A DNA stretch of 64,000 nt from Paracoccus sp. S-4012 (GTDB lineage: Bacteria > Pseudomonadota > Alphaproteobacteria > Rhodobacterales > Rhodobacteraceae), in contig NZ_WKKA01000002.1 of assembly GCF_009674885.1 (NCBI RefSeq), forward strand, positions 62,001-126,000. Direction: 5' to 3'. Positions within the stretch are counted from its first letter, which is position 1, and the number at the start of each line of letters is the position of its first letter. The notes under the pieces were generated by a model, which was not told where the DNA came from, did not search any database, and saw nothing but the letters and a program-made list of their open reading frames with translations. Both the position numbers and the translations under genes were made by a program. Positions 1 through 7,351 of the stretch are shown here, one piece after another.

Positions 1-762
1 GCGGGCACCGGGCGGGACGGCATGGGCCGCGTCGTGGCTCTGGGCGAGGGCGTAGGCGGCGAGTGGCTCGGCCGCCGGGTCGCCTTCCTCGCCCCGCGCG
101 GTGGCGCGGGGACCTGGGCCGAGGCGGTGAACATGCCGGTTGCCGTGTTAGCGGAAGTGCCCGAAACGGTGGGCGATCTGGCCGCCGCCGCCCTGCCGCT
201 CGCCGGGCTGTCGGCGGCGGCGGTGCTGGCCAGCGGTGCCATCGCCCTTGGGCAGTCGGCTGAAGGCAGGCGCGTGCTGGTCCACGCCGCGGCGGGCGGC
301 GTCGGGCGCATTGCGGTGCAGCTTGCCCGGCTCGCGGGGGCGGAAGTCCATGCCACCGCCTCCGCCGCCAATCGCGAGGTCCTGCAGGACCTGGGCGCCG
401 CCCGAGTCTGGGCGCGGGACGCGGAGGATTTCGCCGCGCTGCGCGAGGTCGATCTGGTGATCGACCTTCTGGGCGGCGAGGTCCATGCCCGCAGCTACCA
501 GACCCTGCGCCCCGGCGGCATCCTCGCCTGCCTGCGCGCCGCGCCCTTCACCGACCGCTCGGCCGAGTTCGGCGTCCGCGTTTCCGTCGCCGAGGTCGCG
601 CCAGACCCCGCGGTGCTGGCGCAGCTGCTGGACCTCGTCGCCGCGGGCAAGCTCGACCCCGGTCCCGCCCATGTGCTGCCCGCCCGCGACTTCGCCGAAG
701 CGCAGCGCCGGTCCGACACCGGCCGCCTGAGCGGCAAGCTGGTCCTCGATTTTCAGGCCTGA
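1..762 (+). CDS. Zinc-independent quinone oxidoreductase / medium-chain dehydrogenase (5' truncated)
   Basis: Medium-chain dehydrogenase/reductase of the quinone oxidoreductase type, expected to reduce a quinone or enone with NADPH in the cytoplasm. The reading frame is open from base 1, so the N-terminal part of the GroES-like domain lies outside the window and the first ATG at 22 is not trusted as the start. The nucleotide-binding glycine motif is clear (HAAAGGVGRIAVQLA, near residue 100 of the visible part) and is followed by a Rossmann domain. No structural-zinc cysteine cluster is visible. The gene ends in Phe-Gln-Ala and overlaps the convergent EthD-like gene by 10 bases. The exact substrate cannot be told. 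Confidence 0.85.
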   Translation, partial: AGTGRDGMGRVVALGEGVGGEWLGRRVAFLAPRGGAGTWAEAVNMPVAVLAEVPETVGDLAAAALPLAGLSAAAVLASGAIALGQSAEGRRVLVHAAAGGVGRIAVQLARLAGAEVHATASAANREVLQDLGAARVWARDAEDFAALREVDLVIDLLGGEVHARSYQTLRPGGILACLRAAPFTDRSAEFGVRVSVAEVAPDPAVLAQLLDLVAAGKLDPGPAHVLPARDFAEAQRRSDTGRLSGKLVLDFQA

Positions 763-1451
763 GGCGTCCAGGTCTCCGTCAGCATGGCGTAATGGCGATT
801 GCCGCCCTCGAACTTCGGCAGGGTGTCGAAATCCGCGCGCAACTCGTGCCGGATCGGGCTCTGCAACGCCGCGGTCAGCGCCTCGGGGCTGTCGAAGAGA
901 ACGCGGTTCCTCTGCATGTGCCGGACCGAGGGGATCGGCAGTCGGTTCACCCAGTCCACCGGAGTCAGGATCTCGATCGCGCGGATGCCGGGCATGCGCC
1001 GCATCAGCGGCGGGTGGCCGTCGATGTAATAGCCCAGCCAGGTGTTCACGTCCTCGGCCGGGCCGGGATAATGGACGACGAAGGAGCAAGGGGACGCCCC
1101 CGGCGGATGGGCCGGGTCGTCCACCGGATAATCGCGCCTGAGGAACGCCTGCGCTTCCGCCCTCGCCGGGTCGAGGCCGTCCAGTTGGCCGAGCGCCTGC
1201 AACGCGCCGCCCCTACCCGCCGCCGCCTCGAGGCTGGCGATGCTGTCGAAATGGTGTTGCAGCCCGAGCGGCGGGCTGCGGCCGTCGTCGGTATAGATGT
1301 CCTCGGCCGAGGCCGGGGTGAAGATCTGCGCCTCGGTCAGACCGGGCGTCTCAGCCAGAACCTCGCGGACCTTGGCCAGCGTGGCATCGGAAAGCCCACC
1401 CTCGGGCGTGGCCTCGGTCCAGTACCAGAACAGCGTCAGCAGGACGCTCAT
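753..1451 (-). CDS. EthD-like / dimeric alpha-beta barrel protein
   Basis: Probable 232-aa soluble protein. The segment GYYIDGHPPLMRRMPGIR and the following strand resemble the EthD-type ferredoxin-like fold, and the N-terminal half (LTLFWYWTEAT) may be a second copy, giving a two-domain dimeric alpha/beta-barrel protein. EthD-like proteins accompany oxidative degradation genes, but their chemistry is often unknown. The start ATG at 1451 overlaps the stop of the upstream racemase-like gene (ATGA), so translation is probably coupled. A longer frame to 1541 lies wholly inside the upstream gene and is not needed. Family assignment is moderate and function unknown. Confidence 0.6.
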   Translation of the reverse strand: MSVLLTLFWYWTEATPEGGLSDATLAKVREVLAETPGLTEAQIFTPASAEDIYTDDGRSPPLGLQHHFDSIASLEAAAGRGGALQALGQLDGLDPARAEAQAFLRRDYPVDDPAHPPGASPCSFVVHYPGPAEDVNTWLGYYIDGHPPLMRRMPGIRAIEILTPVDWVNRLPIPSVRHMQRNRVLFDSPEALTAALQSPIRHELRADFDTLPKFEGGNRHYAMLTETWTPQA

Positions 1452-2257
1452 GACACCGCCCCCGCCGAAGGGGCTGCACCACGGCCCTCGCGCACGAGCC
1501 GGCGGAAATCCTCCACCGCCACTTCCGGGGCCAGCCCGCAATGCGGCCCCCGCGCCACTTCGAGGCCGTTCAGGCGATGCAGCCGCACCTGCATCTCGGC
1601 CTGCATCAGCCCGACGGCGGCACAGTTCACGACCGGCGCGTGGCCGACCGTCAGCCCCTTCTCGGACCCGAGCAACAGCCCCGGCAGCACGCCCGCGGGC
1701 ACGATCACATCGGCGCCCGCTTCGACCATCTTCGTGGCGGTCTCCACAAACGCCTCGATCATCGCCGCCTTCGCCGCGGCATCGCCTGCGAAGCAGGCCG
1801 AGAAATGCCCCGGCTCGCAGTTCATGCCCGCCACATGCGTCACGCGTGCGCCGAGGCCGGCGCGGTCCGCCTGCTCCAGATGCAGCCCCTTGAAGCAGTC
1901 GTCGAGGCTGATGAGGCCGATGCTGCGCCCCATCTGCGCCGCGAAATGCAGCGTCGCCTCGCCGACTCCGGTGACGGGGATGCGGACAGCGGACTTCAGC
2001 TCCGCAAGGCCCGGCTCCTGGAAATGGCCGATGACGAAGCCGTCATAGCCCTGCGCCTCGGCCTCGAGGCCGTTGTCCACGCACTGGATGGCGCAGCGGA
2101 ACTCGCTGAGCCGCCCGAAACCGCGGTCGGGGGGCGAGATGCCGTGGACGACGACCTCGGTGCCGGGCGAGGCGACCTCGTTCAGCCACGATTGCAGCCG
2201 GGCCATGTAGGGCGCGCTCGCCGACCCGTCGATGAAGCTCTGCCACCAGATGCGCAT
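1448..2257 (-). CDS. Aspartate/glutamate racemase superfamily protein lacking the usual cysteines
   Basis: 269 aa, resembling the Asp/Glu/hydantoin racemase superfamily (two alpha/beta domains). Recognisable landmarks are VTGVGEATLHFA, a segment typical of hydantoin-racemase-like members, and an aligned C-terminal strand ADVIVPAG. In active racemases two cysteines act as acid/base. Here the first expected position reads FVIGHFQEPG (His for Cys) and the second reads VIVPAG (no Cys). The protein is therefore unlikely to be a conventional two-base racemase. A GGGGGAG Shine-Dalgarno precedes the ATG. It lies 19 bases after ohr and overlaps the EthD-like gene, forming a three-gene operon. Substrate unknown. 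Confidence 0.65.
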   Translation of the reverse strand: MRIWWQSFIDGSASAPYMARLQSWLNEVASPGTEVVVHGISPPDRGFGRLSEFRCAIQCVDNGLEAEAQGYDGFVIGHFQEPGLAELKSAVRIPVTGVGEATLHFAAQMGRSIGLISLDDCFKGLHLEQADRAGLGARVTHVAGMNCEPGHFSACFAGDAAAKAAMIEAFVETATKMVEAGADVIVPAGVLPGLLLGSEKGLTVGHAPVVNCAAVGLMQAEMQVRLHRLNGLEVARGPHCGLAPEVAVEDFRRLVREGRGAAPSAGAVS

Positions 2258-2276
2258 GCTCGCTCCCCCCGGCCGC

Positions 2277-2702
2277 TCAGGCGACGGTCAGCGTGACGTC
2301 GATATTGCCGCGCGTCGCATGCGAATAGGGGCAGCGCTGATGTGCCCCCGCGACGATCTCCTCCGCCTGCGCCCGATCGATCCCCGGCAGCGCCACGACC
2401 AGTTCGACCGCGAGCGCGTAGCCCGGCTCGACCGGCCCCATGCCCACCCGCGCGGTGACCGTCATGTCGTCGGGCAGCTTGATCTTGCCCTGCCGCGCGA
2501 CCAGCTTCACCGCGCCGGTGAAGCAGGCGGCGTAGCCCGCCGCGAAAAGCTGCTCGGGGTTGGTGCCGTCACCGCCGGGGCCGCCCAGTTCCTTCGGAAC
2601 CGAGAGCGCGTGCGACAGCCTGCCGTCCTCCGACGCCACGGTCCCGTCGCGGCCGCCGGTGGCGGTGACGCTGGTCTGGTACAGGATCTTCTCGGGGGTC
2701 AT
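2277..2702 (-). CDS. ohr: Organic hydroperoxide resistance protein (Ohr/OsmC family)
   Basis: 141-aa Ohr-type thiol peroxidase that reduces organic hydroperoxides in the cytoplasm, normally with lipoylated proteins as electron donors. Both reactive cysteines are visible, in GYAACFTGAV and in HQRCPYSHATRGN, the second motif being diagnostic for Ohr rather than OsmC. The start at 2702 is set by a strong GAGGAGG six bases upstream and gives the usual family length; a frame extended to 2798 lacks such a signal. It is the first gene of an operon with the racemase-like and EthD-like genes. No MarR-type ohrR is adjacent, so peroxide regulation cannot be inferred here. Confidence 0.9.
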   Translation of the reverse strand: MTPEKILYQTSVTATGGRDGTVASEDGRLSHALSVPKELGGPGGDGTNPEQLFAAGYAACFTGAVKLVARQGKIKLPDDMTVTARVGMGPVEPGYALAVELVVALPGIDRAQAEEIVAGAHQRCPYSHATRGNIDVTLTVA

Positions 2703-2824
2703 ACCGTCCTCCTCACGCCGCAACGCCGCGGCAATCTCGAGCGCAGGATAGGGAAGCCGTCGCGGCGAGTTCCAATCCAAAACCTGGCGGCGATCCATAG
2801 CAGGCGCGGATCGGTGCGTCTCAC

Positions 2825-3937
2825 TCAGGCATCCGAAAGATTGCCCTGCCGAAGCCCTGCATCGGTGAGGAGCGGCATGACCCGCTCAAGAAAGAAGGGC
2901 AGCTCGTCGCGGAAGTTCACGAAGGAGAGCGTGGTCCCCTCGAAACCCGCGGCCGCGATCCGCTCCAGCTCGGCCGCGATGTCCTCCGGCGTGCCGACCA
3001 GCGGGTAGGTGCCGCCGCCGGCCGCGAAGCGTTGCCGGTAGAGGCGGTAGGCGTCGGCCTCATGCGAGCCGGAATGCTTCTGCTTGCCCGCCGTGTAGAT
3101 GTCGAGACTGGCCTCGTCCGCCATCGCGCGCGAGTAGTGGTCGTAATAGTCCTCGGCCTCGGCGCGGGTCGGGCGGCAGACGACGTGGCAGGTGGTATAG
3201 ACGCCGACCTCGCGCCCCTCGCCCGCGGCGCGCGCGCGCATGTCGGCGATGGTCTCGCGGCCCTTCTCGACTTCCGTGAAGGTGGTGAACAGGTAGTCGG
3301 CCGCCTTCGCCGCGAAATCGCGGCCCTCGGGCGAGAAGGCCGCGTTCAGCGTGACCGGGCGCGGTTGCTGCACCGGGCGCGGTTTGCCGGAGACGTTCTT
3401 GAGCGAATAGAACCGGCCCTCGTAGTCGAAGGGCGCGTCCTCGGTGTAGATTCGGCTCATGATCTCGAACCACTCCAGGCCCTGCGCGTAGCGGTCCTTG
3501 ATCATCTCGAGCCCGAAAAGCTCGAACTCCTCCGGGTTCCAGCCGCAGACGATGTTGAGCCCGGCGCGCCCGTGGGAGGCGTGATCCACGGTCGCGAGCG
3601 CCTTGGCGGCGAAGACCGGGTGCAGCATCGGCACATGGACGGTCGAGAAAACGGCGATGCGGCGGGTGATGCCGGCGAGGGCGGCGGCGAAGGTCAGCGT
3701 CTCGAAGGACCATTCGCGGCTGTTCATCTCGCCGCCGAAGCCCTTCCAGCGGGCGATCGGCAGCAGGAAATCGAGGCCCGCCTCGTCGGCCATGCGCGCC
3801 ACGGCGGCGATGTCGTCCCAGGTCGCGGCCCAGCGTTCCGGCACCCGCGTCAGCGTCAGCCCGCCATCGGCGTTCATGGAAAAGAGGCCGAGCTTCAGGC
3901 GGTGCGGGCGGCGCATGGGGTGCGGGTTGGCGTCCAC
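2825..3937 (-). CDS. LLM-class flavin-dependent monooxygenase (RutA/SsuD-like)
   Basis: 370-aa class-C flavin monooxygenase of the bacterial luciferase-like superfamily, using FMNH2 supplied by a separate reductase. The TIM-barrel core is recognisable from FSTVHVPMLHPVFAAKALATVD and GRAGLNIVCGWNPEEFELFG, a pattern closest by memory to RutA/alkanesulfonate monooxygenase relatives. The GTG start at 3937 is preceded by GAGGA with six-base spacing; an ATG seven codons on is the alternative. It is divergent from the FMN-dependent hydroxyacid dehydrogenase at 4027, and the spacer holds an ACTATAT half-site like that of the neighbouring GntR operator. No flavin reductase is nearby. Substrate unknown. 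Confidence 0.8.
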   Translation of the reverse strand: MDANPHPMRRPHRLKLGLFSMNADGGLTLTRVPERWAATWDDIAAVARMADEAGLDFLLPIARWKGFGGEMNSREWSFETLTFAAALAGITRRIAVFSTVHVPMLHPVFAAKALATVDHASHGRAGLNIVCGWNPEEFELFGLEMIKDRYAQGLEWFEIMSRIYTEDAPFDYEGRFYSLKNVSGKPRPVQQPRPVTLNAAFSPEGRDFAAKAADYLFTTFTEVEKGRETIADMRARAAGEGREVGVYTTCHVVCRPTRAEAEDYYDHYSRAMADEASLDIYTAGKQKHSGSHEADAYRLYRQRFAAGGGTYPLVGTPEDIAAELERIAAAGFEGTTLSFVNFRDELPFFLERVMPLLTDAGLRQGNLSDA

Positions 3938-3977
3938 GGCTGGTCCTCACCTCGGCGGAATCGGGTTTTCGCGATCG

Positions 3978-3984
3978 ACTATAT
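3978..3984. promoter_or_regulatory. Possible GntR half-site between divergent LLM and hydroxyacid dehydrogenase genes
   Basis: The only AT-rich patch of the 89-base divergent spacer reads CGACTATATCC. Its ACTATAT core equals one arm plus centre of the perfect ACTATATAGT palindrome upstream of the GntR/UTRA gene 2 kb away. This suggests, but does not prove, that the same repressor also controls this promoter pair. The other arm is degenerate (CCTTTA). Confidence 0.3.
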
Positions 3985-4026
3985 CCTTTAGCCGAGTCCG
4001 CGCCACGGCAAACGGGAGGGACGGGG

Positions 4027-5232
4027 GTGCGGGATCGGCGGCTCTATGCGGGACGGAATCCGGCGCGAGCGGTCGCGATCGACGATCTTCGGGCGATGGC
4101 GAGGGCGCGGCTGCCGCAGTTTCTCTTCGAATATATCGAGGGCGGCGCCGATGCCGAGCTGACGCTGGCGCGCAACCGCGCGGCCTTCGACGAGTTGCGG
4201 TGGATGCCCCGGGTGCTGCGGCCGGTGGGGCGGCCCGATCTCTCGGGCGATTTCCTCGGTGCGCCCGCGTCGCTGCCGCTGGCCGTGGCGCCCACCGGCT
4301 TCAACGGGCTGATGTGGCCGCAGGGCGACCTCGCCCTCGCCCGCGCTGCGGCGGCCGCCGGCCTGCCCTTCGTGCAGAGCGCGGTGTCGAACGAGCCGCT
4401 GGAGGCCGTCGCCCGCATCCCCGGCCTGCGCCACTGGCAGCAGGTCTACGTCTTCCGCGACCCCGCGGCGGTGGAGCGCATGGTGGCGCGCGCGGAGGCG
4501 GCGGGCAGCGAGGCGCTGGTCCTGACGGTCGATTCCAACGTCTATTCCAGCCGCCCCTGGGACCGGCGCAACTACCGCGCCGGCACCAATCCGACGCGCG
4601 CCAACAAGATCGAGGCGCTGAGGCACCTGCGCTGGACCCGCGACCTGCTGCGCCACGGGTTGCCGCGCTTCGGCAATCTCGACGGGCTGGTGCCGGAGGG
4701 GCAGACCGACATCGTCGGTGCGGCCACCTGGCTGCGCGAGCAGATCGACCCCGACCTCGACTGGGACCGGGTGTCCTGGCTGCGCCGCGTCTGGCCGCGG
4801 CGGCTGATCGTGAAGGGCCTGCTGCATCCCGAGGACGCGGTGGAGGCGGCGGCGCGCGGCGCCGATGCGGTGAGCCTGAGCAATCACGGCGGCCGCCAGC
4901 TCGACGGCGCGCCGGCGCCGGTCGAGATGCTGGCCGGGGTCGTGGCGGCGCTTGACGGCCGCGCTCCGGTGCTGATCGACGGCGGCATTCGGCGCGGGTC
5001 GGACATCGCGAAGGCGCTCGCCCTGGGCGCGCACGGGGTGCTGGCGGGGCGGGCGCCGGTCTGGGGGCTGGCGGCGGGCGGGACCGAGGGGGCGGCGCGC
5101 GCGCTCGCCATCCTGCGCGAGGAGGCCGAGCGCTGCGCCGCGTTGCTCGGCGCTCCGCGCCGCGACGATATCTCCGCCGCCTGCCTGCACGAGCCGCCCG
5201 ATTGGGCGGCGGGGGTCAGCGCAATTCGTTGA
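4027..5232 (+). CDS. FMN-dependent alpha-hydroxy acid dehydrogenase (lactate/mandelate/glycolate oxidase family)
   Basis: 401-aa TIM-barrel flavoprotein of the L-lactate dehydrogenase (LldD)/glycolate oxidase family, oxidising an L-2-hydroxy acid to the 2-oxo acid. The family signature SLSNHGGRQLDGAPAP, with the catalytic His and the substrate-binding Arg, lies near residue 285. The FMN-phosphate loop DGGIRRGSDIAKALALGA follows. The N-terminus (ARARLPQFLFEYIEGGADAE) is typical. Start is GTG, supported by GGGAGGGA upstream; no in-frame ATG fits better. Its 3' end overlaps the convergent GntR gene by 17 bases. It probably works with the neighbouring monooxygenases and aldolase; whether it uses lactate or another 2-hydroxy acid is not decidable. 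Confidence 0.88.
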   Translation: MRDRRLYAGRNPARAVAIDDLRAMARARLPQFLFEYIEGGADAELTLARNRAAFDELRWMPRVLRPVGRPDLSGDFLGAPASLPLAVAPTGFNGLMWPQGDLALARAAAAAGLPFVQSAVSNEPLEAVARIPGLRHWQQVYVFRDPAAVERMVARAEAAGSEALVLTVDSNVYSSRPWDRRNYRAGTNPTRANKIEALRHLRWTRDLLRHGLPRFGNLDGLVPEGQTDIVGAATWLREQIDPDLDWDRVSWLRRVWPRRLIVKGLLHPEDAVEAAARGADAVSLSNHGGRQLDGAPAPVEMLAGVVAALDGRAPVLIDGGIRRGSDIAKALALGAHGVLAGRAPVWGLAAGGTEGAARALAILREEAERCAALLGAPRRDDISAACLHEPPDWAAGVSAIR

Positions 5233-5971
5233 TATAGCGGTGCCGCGCGGTGTCGGCCCAGTGCCGGGCACAGATCACCGGCGCGTCGGCATGGTCATGG
5301 ACCACCTCGTCGATCACCAGCACCGGCGCCCCCGGCGGCAGGCCGAGGGCGGCGGCAACCTCCGGCGCGGCCGCCTGCGCCGACAGCGCCTCGCGCACCC
5401 GAGAGATCCGCAGGCCCGATTGCTCGACCAGGTGCGAATAGAGCAGGTCCGGCAGCCGGTGGGTCTCGGCCGGAAGATCGGCAAAGCGCGCCCGCGGCAA
5501 CGAGAAGCGGTCGAGCATCACCGGCCGGCCCGCGACCGTGCGGACCCGCCGGATGCGGATCACTTCGTCTCCGGGCGCGAGGTTCAGCGCCGCGGCCTCC
5601 TCCGGGGTGGCGGGTGCCGCCTCGGCCGACAGCGGCTCGGAACCGGCCGTCTGCAGCCCGCCGTCTAGACCGTGGAGGCGGAAATAGCGCAGCAGCAACC
5701 GCAGGCTGATCTGCGGCGAGCGGTCGGTGACGACCGTGCCGGTCTTGCGCCGCCGCGTGAGCAGCCCCTCATGCGTGAGGTCCAGCATCGCGCGGCGAAG
5801 CGTGCCCACCGCGACGCCGAAGCGGTCAGCCAGGTCCACCTCGTTCGGCAGCACGGTGCCGGGCGGCCACTGGCCGGTGAAGATGGCGTCGCTGATCCGC
5901 GCCTTGACCGCCTCGTAGAGAGGCGGGGACCGCAAGGCGCCGTCGGTGGTGGAAGGCGGTTCGGGTGGCAT
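5216..5971 (-). CDS. GntR-family transcriptional regulator with UTRA effector domain (HutC subfamily)
   Basis: Cytoplasmic repressor with an N-terminal winged helix (roughly residues 15-80; PNEVDLADRFGVAVGTLRRAMLDL is the recognition region) and a C-terminal UTRA ligand domain ending PVICARHWADTARHRYINELR. The start at 5971 is favoured by GGGGA six bases upstream; the ATG at 5989 has no clear Shine-Dalgarno. It is divergent from the NtaA/DszA-type monooxygenase. The spacer carries a perfect 12-bp palindrome, the obvious operator. UTRA regulators generally sense a small pathway metabolite, so it probably derepresses the monooxygenase when substrate is present and may repress itself. Confidence 0.88.
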   Translation of the reverse strand: MPPEPPSTTDGALRSPPLYEAVKARISDAIFTGQWPPGTVLPNEVDLADRFGVAVGTLRRAMLDLTHEGLLTRRRKTGTVVTDRSPQISLRLLLRYFRLHGLDGGLQTAGSEPLSAEAAPATPEEAAALNLAPGDEVIRIRRVRTVAGRPVMLDRFSLPRARFADLPAETHRLPDLLYSHLVEQSGLRISRVREALSAQAAAPEVAAALGLPPGAPVLVIDEVVHDHADAPVICARHWADTARHRYINELR

Positions 5972-5993
5972 GGCTATTCCCCTTTTCACCGAT

Positions 5994-6005
5994 TACTATA
6001 TAGTA
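5994..6005. promoter_or_regulatory. Perfect palindrome TACTATATAGTA, likely GntR operator
   Basis: A 12-bp perfect inverted repeat lies in the 60-base spacer between the GntR start (5971) and the monooxygenase ATG (6032). It overlaps TATA-like -10 candidates on both strands (TATAGT and TATAAC on the plus strand). HutC-type GntR proteins bind short AT-rich palindromes at their own divergent promoters, so this is the expected operator position. Confidence 0.65.
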
Positions 6006-6031
6006 TAACGTAAACACGTGGGAGGGGACGC

Positions 6032-7348
6032 ATGAAGCAACTGAAACTCGGCCTGTCGATGTTCCGCATGGGCTATCACATCGCCGCCTGGCGGCACCCC
6101 TCGAACCAGCCCGACGGAGCGATGGACCTGGGCTATTACCGGCGCATCGCAAAGATTGCCGAGGACGCCAAGCTCGACCTGCTGTTCATGGCCGACGAGC
6201 TGGCGATCCGCGGGCAGGACAACCCGCCGGGCGCGCGGCAGCGGTCGAGCTACGTGGCCGAGCTGGAGCCGGTCACGCTGCTCTCGGCGCTCGCGCCGCT
6301 GACCAGCCGCATCGGCCTCGTCTCGACCGCCTCCACGACCTATTCCGAGCCCTTCAACCTCGCCCGGCAGTTCCTGTCGCTCGACCATCTTAGCGGCGGG
6401 CGCGCGGGGTGGAACGTCGTGACCTCCTGGGGCAAGGAGGACGCGGCCAATTTCGGCCATTTGGCGCTGCCGGACTACGACACGCGCTACGACCGCGCGG
6501 CCGAGTTCGTCGAGGTCGTGCGCGGCCTCTGGAACAGCTTCGACGCCGACGCCTTCATCCGCGACCAAGCCTCGGGGCAGTATTTCGACCCGGCCAAGAT
6601 GCACCAACTGAACCACGAGGGCCGCTGGTTCCGCGTCAAGGGGCCGCTGCACATGGCCCGCAGCCCGCAGGGCGAACCGGTGATCTTCTCGGCCGGCGAC
6701 TCCGAGGCCGGGCGCGAGGTTGCGGCCCGCTCGGCCGACGTGGTCTTCACCGCCAAGCAGGAGTTCGAGGACGCCCGCGCCTTCCTTGCCGACATCAAGC
6801 GCCGCCTGCCCGCCCATGGCCGCGCGGCGGAGGAGGTGATCGTCATGCCAGGCCTGATGCCGATCCTTGGCGAGACCCGCGATGCCGCGCGCGCCGCCTA
6901 CGACCGCCTTCAGGAGTTGATCGACCCGGTCGTCGGCCTCGCCTCGCTCTACGACCGGCTGGGCGACCTCTCCGGTTACGACATCGACGGCCCGGTGCCG
7001 GAGCCCAAGGACCCCGCCTTCCGCAGCCGCGCCGAGGTCATGTATCGCCTCGCGCAACGCGAAGGCTACAGCATCCGCCAGCTCTACCTGGCCGTGGCCG
7101 CGGGACGCGGGCACCGGACGGTGATCGGCACCGCGGCCGACATCGCCGACGAGATGCAGGCGTGGATGGAGGGCGGCGCGGCGGACGGCTTCAACCTGAT
7201 CCCGACGCATCTGCCGGGCGCGCTCGAGGACATGGCGGGCCTGCTGCTGCCCGAGTTGCGGCGCCGGGGGCTCTTCCGTCAGGAATACGAGGGACGCACA
7301 CTGCGCGAGAACCTCGGCCTTGCTCCGCGGGCGGCGGTGGCGGCCTGA
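6032..7348 (+). CDS. LLM-class flavin-dependent monooxygenase, NtaA/SnaA/DszA type
   Basis: 438 aa, the length and motif order of the NtaA/SnaA/DszA(SoxA) branch, which includes nitrilotriacetate monooxygenase component A and dibenzothiophene sulfone monooxygenase. Visible landmarks are LFMADELAIRGQD, the LSLDHLSGGRAGWNVVTSW barrel segment characteristic of the branch, and YDRAAEFVEVVRGLWNSF. The enzyme inserts one oxygen from O2 using FMNH2 from a partner reductase, typically breaking a C-N or C-S bond. GGAGGGG precedes the ATG. Regulation is most likely by the divergent GntR through the palindrome at 5994. No NtaB-like reductase or transporter is adjacent. Substrate unknown. Confidence 0.85.
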   Translation: MKQLKLGLSMFRMGYHIAAWRHPSNQPDGAMDLGYYRRIAKIAEDAKLDLLFMADELAIRGQDNPPGARQRSSYVAELEPVTLLSALAPLTSRIGLVSTASTTYSEPFNLARQFLSLDHLSGGRAGWNVVTSWGKEDAANFGHLALPDYDTRYDRAAEFVEVVRGLWNSFDADAFIRDQASGQYFDPAKMHQLNHEGRWFRVKGPLHMARSPQGEPVIFSAGDSEAGREVAARSADVVFTAKQEFEDARAFLADIKRRLPAHGRAAEEVIVMPGLMPILGETRDAARAAYDRLQELIDPVVGLASLYDRLGDLSGYDIDGPVPEPKDPAFRSRAEVMYRLAQREGYSIRQLYLAVAAGRGHRTVIGTAADIADEMQAWMEGGAADGFNLIPTHLPGALEDMAGLLLPELRRRGLFRQEYEGRTLRENLGLAPRAAVAA

Positions 7349-7351
7349 CGG

